Shown in pieces: positions 5,977-7,101 of a stretch of DNA of 7,101 bases (position 1 is its first letter; every line of letters starts with the position of its first letter). The stretch is taken from positions 1 through 7,101 of the forward strand of contig JAEUVI010000381.1 in NCBI GenBank assembly GCA_016787105.1, written 5' to 3'. Both the position numbers and the translations under genes were made by a program. Source of the stretch: Chitinophagaceae bacterium. Its GTDB lineage: Bacteria; Bacteroidota; Bacteroidia; Chitinophagales; Chitinophagaceae. A model generated the notes under the pieces. That model did not search any database, was not told the origin of the DNA, and saw only the letters and a program-made list of their open reading frames with translations.

Positions 5977-6216
5977 ATGAAAACAGAAATCTTACATAAA
6001 AAACTGACACGCTATATAGACGGACACGCACTTCCGGCAGAAACCAAACAAATTCAAAACTGGCTTTCTATTGTAGACAAAAGCGAGCTGCAAATGTCTG
6101 AAAACGATAAAATAACTTTAGAAGAAGAGATTCTTGCAGAAATACAGGCTTACACAGCTTATCCTTTATTGTTTCCAAAATCAAAGCCCTGGTGGCATCG
6201 AATCACAGGCGCCTGA
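5977..6216 (+). CDS. FecR-type anti-sigma N-terminal fragment, no membrane helix
   Basis: 79 residues. The N-terminal half (KLTRYIDGHALPAETKQIQNW, about 9-29) has the shape of the cytoplasmic head of FecR-like anti-sigma factors: a helix, a short 'G-A-x-E' turn, and a helix ending in a Trp-containing motif. The rest (LEEEILAEIQAYT, then PKSKPWWHRITGA) resembles the stretch leading up to the membrane helix, with a basic/aromatic WWHR just before it should begin. The protein then ends with TGA followed directly by TAG. A complete FecR is usually over 300 residues, with a membrane helix and a periplasmic FecR domain, so this is roughly the first quarter. The gene lies 17 bp after the region-2-only sigma-like gene, the usual partner order. 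It may be a soluble anti-sigma domain or a truncated remnant. The assignment rests on pattern and context, not on a strong motif. Confidence 0.55.
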   Translation: MKTEILHKKLTRYIDGHALPAETKQIQNWLSIVDKSELQMSENDKITLEEEILAEIQAYTAYPLLFPKSKPWWHRITGA

Positions 6217-6239
6217 TAGTTATTTTATTATTTGCTTTA

Positions 6240-6968
6240 TTAAACAATCCTGGACAAAATAATTCCGGTTGCCACAGCCGCGTTTAAGGACTCGGCTTTG
6301 CCGGCTTTCGGAATTGTTATTTTTTCTGTGGCAAGTTTCATGATATCAGTACCTATTCCTTTGGATTCGTTGCCGATAACAAGTACTCCTTCAGTTATTT
6401 TTCCTATTTCATTTATATTTTTCCCATTCAGGGCTGCAGCCATTATTCTCACATTTTGTTTTATAAGCCACTCCTTTAAATCTGTATACATAACCGATAC
6501 CCGTGCAATACTACCCATGGTAGCTTGTACAACTTTCGAATTATAAATGTCCGCAGATTCATGACTGGCTACAATTTGCCTTATGCCAAACCAATCTGCA
6601 ATCCGGATAATGGTACCCAGATTACCAGGATCCTGTATTGTATCAAGAGCTATAGTTAATTGCCCTTTAGTATCAAAGCTTGTAATATTAAATTTCTTTA
6701 CAATCACTACTACCTGGTTTGGAGCAGGTAATTGTGAAATCCGTTCCAGTTCTGCTTCATCTATTTTCACGAAATCCTCGCTTCCTTTCAATTTTATATT
6801 TTCATTTATCCACTTTTCTACTGCATAAACCGTTACTATATTTTGCGGCATTTCTGAAATAAGTTCCAGTACTGTTTTTGGTCCTTCCGCAATGAAGAGG
6901 CCTGTTTCATCTCTGAATTTTTTATGGCCTAAACTTTGAATATATTTGATCTGCGATTTACTGAGCAT
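6240..6968 (-). CDS. TrmH/SpoU family RNA 2'-O-methyltransferase
   Basis: 242 residues from the chosen start. Residues 1 to about 95 are an N-terminal substrate-binding domain, with the typical opening QIKYIQSLGHKKFRDETG and FIAEGPK. Residues about 105-242 are the knotted SPOUT methyltransferase domain with its three motifs: DPGNLGTIIRIADWFG (113-128), VIGNESKGI (197-205) and IPKAGKAESLNAAVATGII (219-237). These enzymes use S-adenosylmethionine to methylate a ribose 2'-OH in rRNA or tRNA; a 23S rRNA target (RlmB-like or related) is likely, but the exact nucleotide cannot be told from sequence. An ATG 30 nt further upstream (6996-6998) would add 10 residues but would overlap the divergent lipoprotein start, and the family normally begins at MLSKSQIKYI, so I chose the ATG at 6966-6968. 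The gene converges on the FecR-like fragment, with only 23 bp between their stop codons and no obvious terminator. Confidence 0.93.
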   Translation of the reverse strand: MLSKSQIKYIQSLGHKKFRDETGLFIAEGPKTVLELISEMPQNIVTVYAVEKWINENIKLKGSEDFVKIDEAELERISQLPAPNQVVVIVKKFNITSFDTKGQLTIALDTIQDPGNLGTIIRIADWFGIRQIVASHESADIYNSKVVQATMGSIARVSVMYTDLKEWLIKQNVRIMAAALNGKNINEIGKITEGVLVIGNESKGIGTDIMKLATEKITIPKAGKAESLNAAVATGIILSRIV

Positions 6969-6973
6969 ATATT

Positions 6974-6981
6974 TATCTTTA
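6974..6981 (+). promoter_or_regulatory. Possible -7 box for the divergent lipoprotein gene
   Basis: TATCTTTA at 6974-6981 matches TAnnTTTG except in the last base and lies 8 bp before the ATG at 6990. It is identical to the predicted -7 box of the 36-residue protein (4836-4843). No -33 element is found at proper spacing; the nearest TTTG (6945-6948) is 25 bp away, so confidence is low. Confidence 0.3.
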
Positions 6982-6989
6982 ATCACTTT

Positions 6990-7101
6990 ATGGTACATGA
7001 AAAGCCCAGGAAATATTTAAATGCGTCGTCCTTTATCACCTTGCTACTTTTTTGCATTTTTCTTTCTTCCTGTGCGGTAAAAAAATTTCACCCCTACCAG
7101 C
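6990..7101 (+). CDS. N-terminus of an outer-membrane lipoprotein, possibly TamL-like OMP85
   Basis: Partial: 37 codons before the window ends. The frame opens with ATG at 6990-6992, then a basic segment (EKPRKYL, residues 4-10), a hydrophobic core (FITLLLFCIFL, 15-25) and a lipobox LSSC with the lipidated Cys at residue 28. The mature protein begins CAVKKFHPYQ. This is a signal peptidase II substrate; Bacteroidota lipoproteins with such starts are commonly sent to the outer membrane. From memory, a BamA/TamA-family lipoprotein (TamL) is often next to a TrmH-family methyltransferase gene in this phylum and begins with a similar Cys-Lys-Lys pattern. That identity is therefore an inference from context, while the lipoprotein call rests on visible sequence. 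The divergent arrangement leaves 21 bp between the two start codons. The ATG at 6997 is in another frame and stops after seven codons. Confidence 0.75.
   Translation, partial: MVHEKPRKYLNASSFITLLLFCIFLSSCAVKKFHPYQ

Noticed and set aside
1..7101. CRISPR arrays, tRNA or rRNA genes, insertion sequences
   Set aside because: No regularly spaced repeats, no tRNA-like cloverleaf or CCA-ended segment, and no transposase frame or flanking terminal repeats were found on either strand.

Overview
The window looks like chromosomal DNA from a member of the Bacteroidota, most likely near Chitinophagaceae. Four things suggest this: AT-rich DNA with almost no Shine-Dalgarno sequences, a -7 box of the TAnnTTTG type, an ECF sigma/FecR-like gene pair, and a lipoprotein start with a Bacteroidota-style lipobox. 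The taxonomic call is an inference from these features, not from a database match.

Layout. Positions 1-125 hold a short unresolved stretch, possibly the 3' end of a plus-strand gene. It is closed by a strong, nearly symmetric hairpin terminator (126-164). On the minus strand lies a secreted DUF6600-type protein with a tryptophan/glycine-rich head and a long Arg/Asn/Gln-rich tail (185-1675). A gap of about 370 bp separates it from a divergent plus-strand pair: a tail-anchored J-domain protein (2042-2695) and a Uup-type ABC-F ATPase (2733-4610). The ABC-F gene has its own -7 box only 4 bp before the ATG. Next comes an 820-bp AT-rich region with no long gene. It holds what looks like a complete mini transcription unit: promoter, a 36-residue single-pass membrane protein (4964-5074) and an intrinsic terminator.

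After that comes the oddest part: an ECF sigma-like protein that keeps region 2 but has no recognisable region 4 (5435-5959). It is followed 17 bp later by a 79-residue protein resembling the cytoplasmic head of a FecR-type anti-sigma factor, stopping just before where the membrane helix should be (5977-6216). Both partners of a normally transmembrane signalling pair are therefore cut down. This is either a decaying module or a soluble mini sigma/anti-sigma pair.

The right end holds a convergent minus-strand TrmH/SpoU RNA 2'-O-methyltransferase (6240-6968). Divergent from it, 21 bp away, is the start of a plus-strand lipoprotein (6990 to beyond the window) that may be a TamL-like OMP85 protein.

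The housekeeping genes (J protein, ABC-F, methyltransferase) look intact. No tRNA, rRNA, CRISPR array or insertion sequence was recognised.
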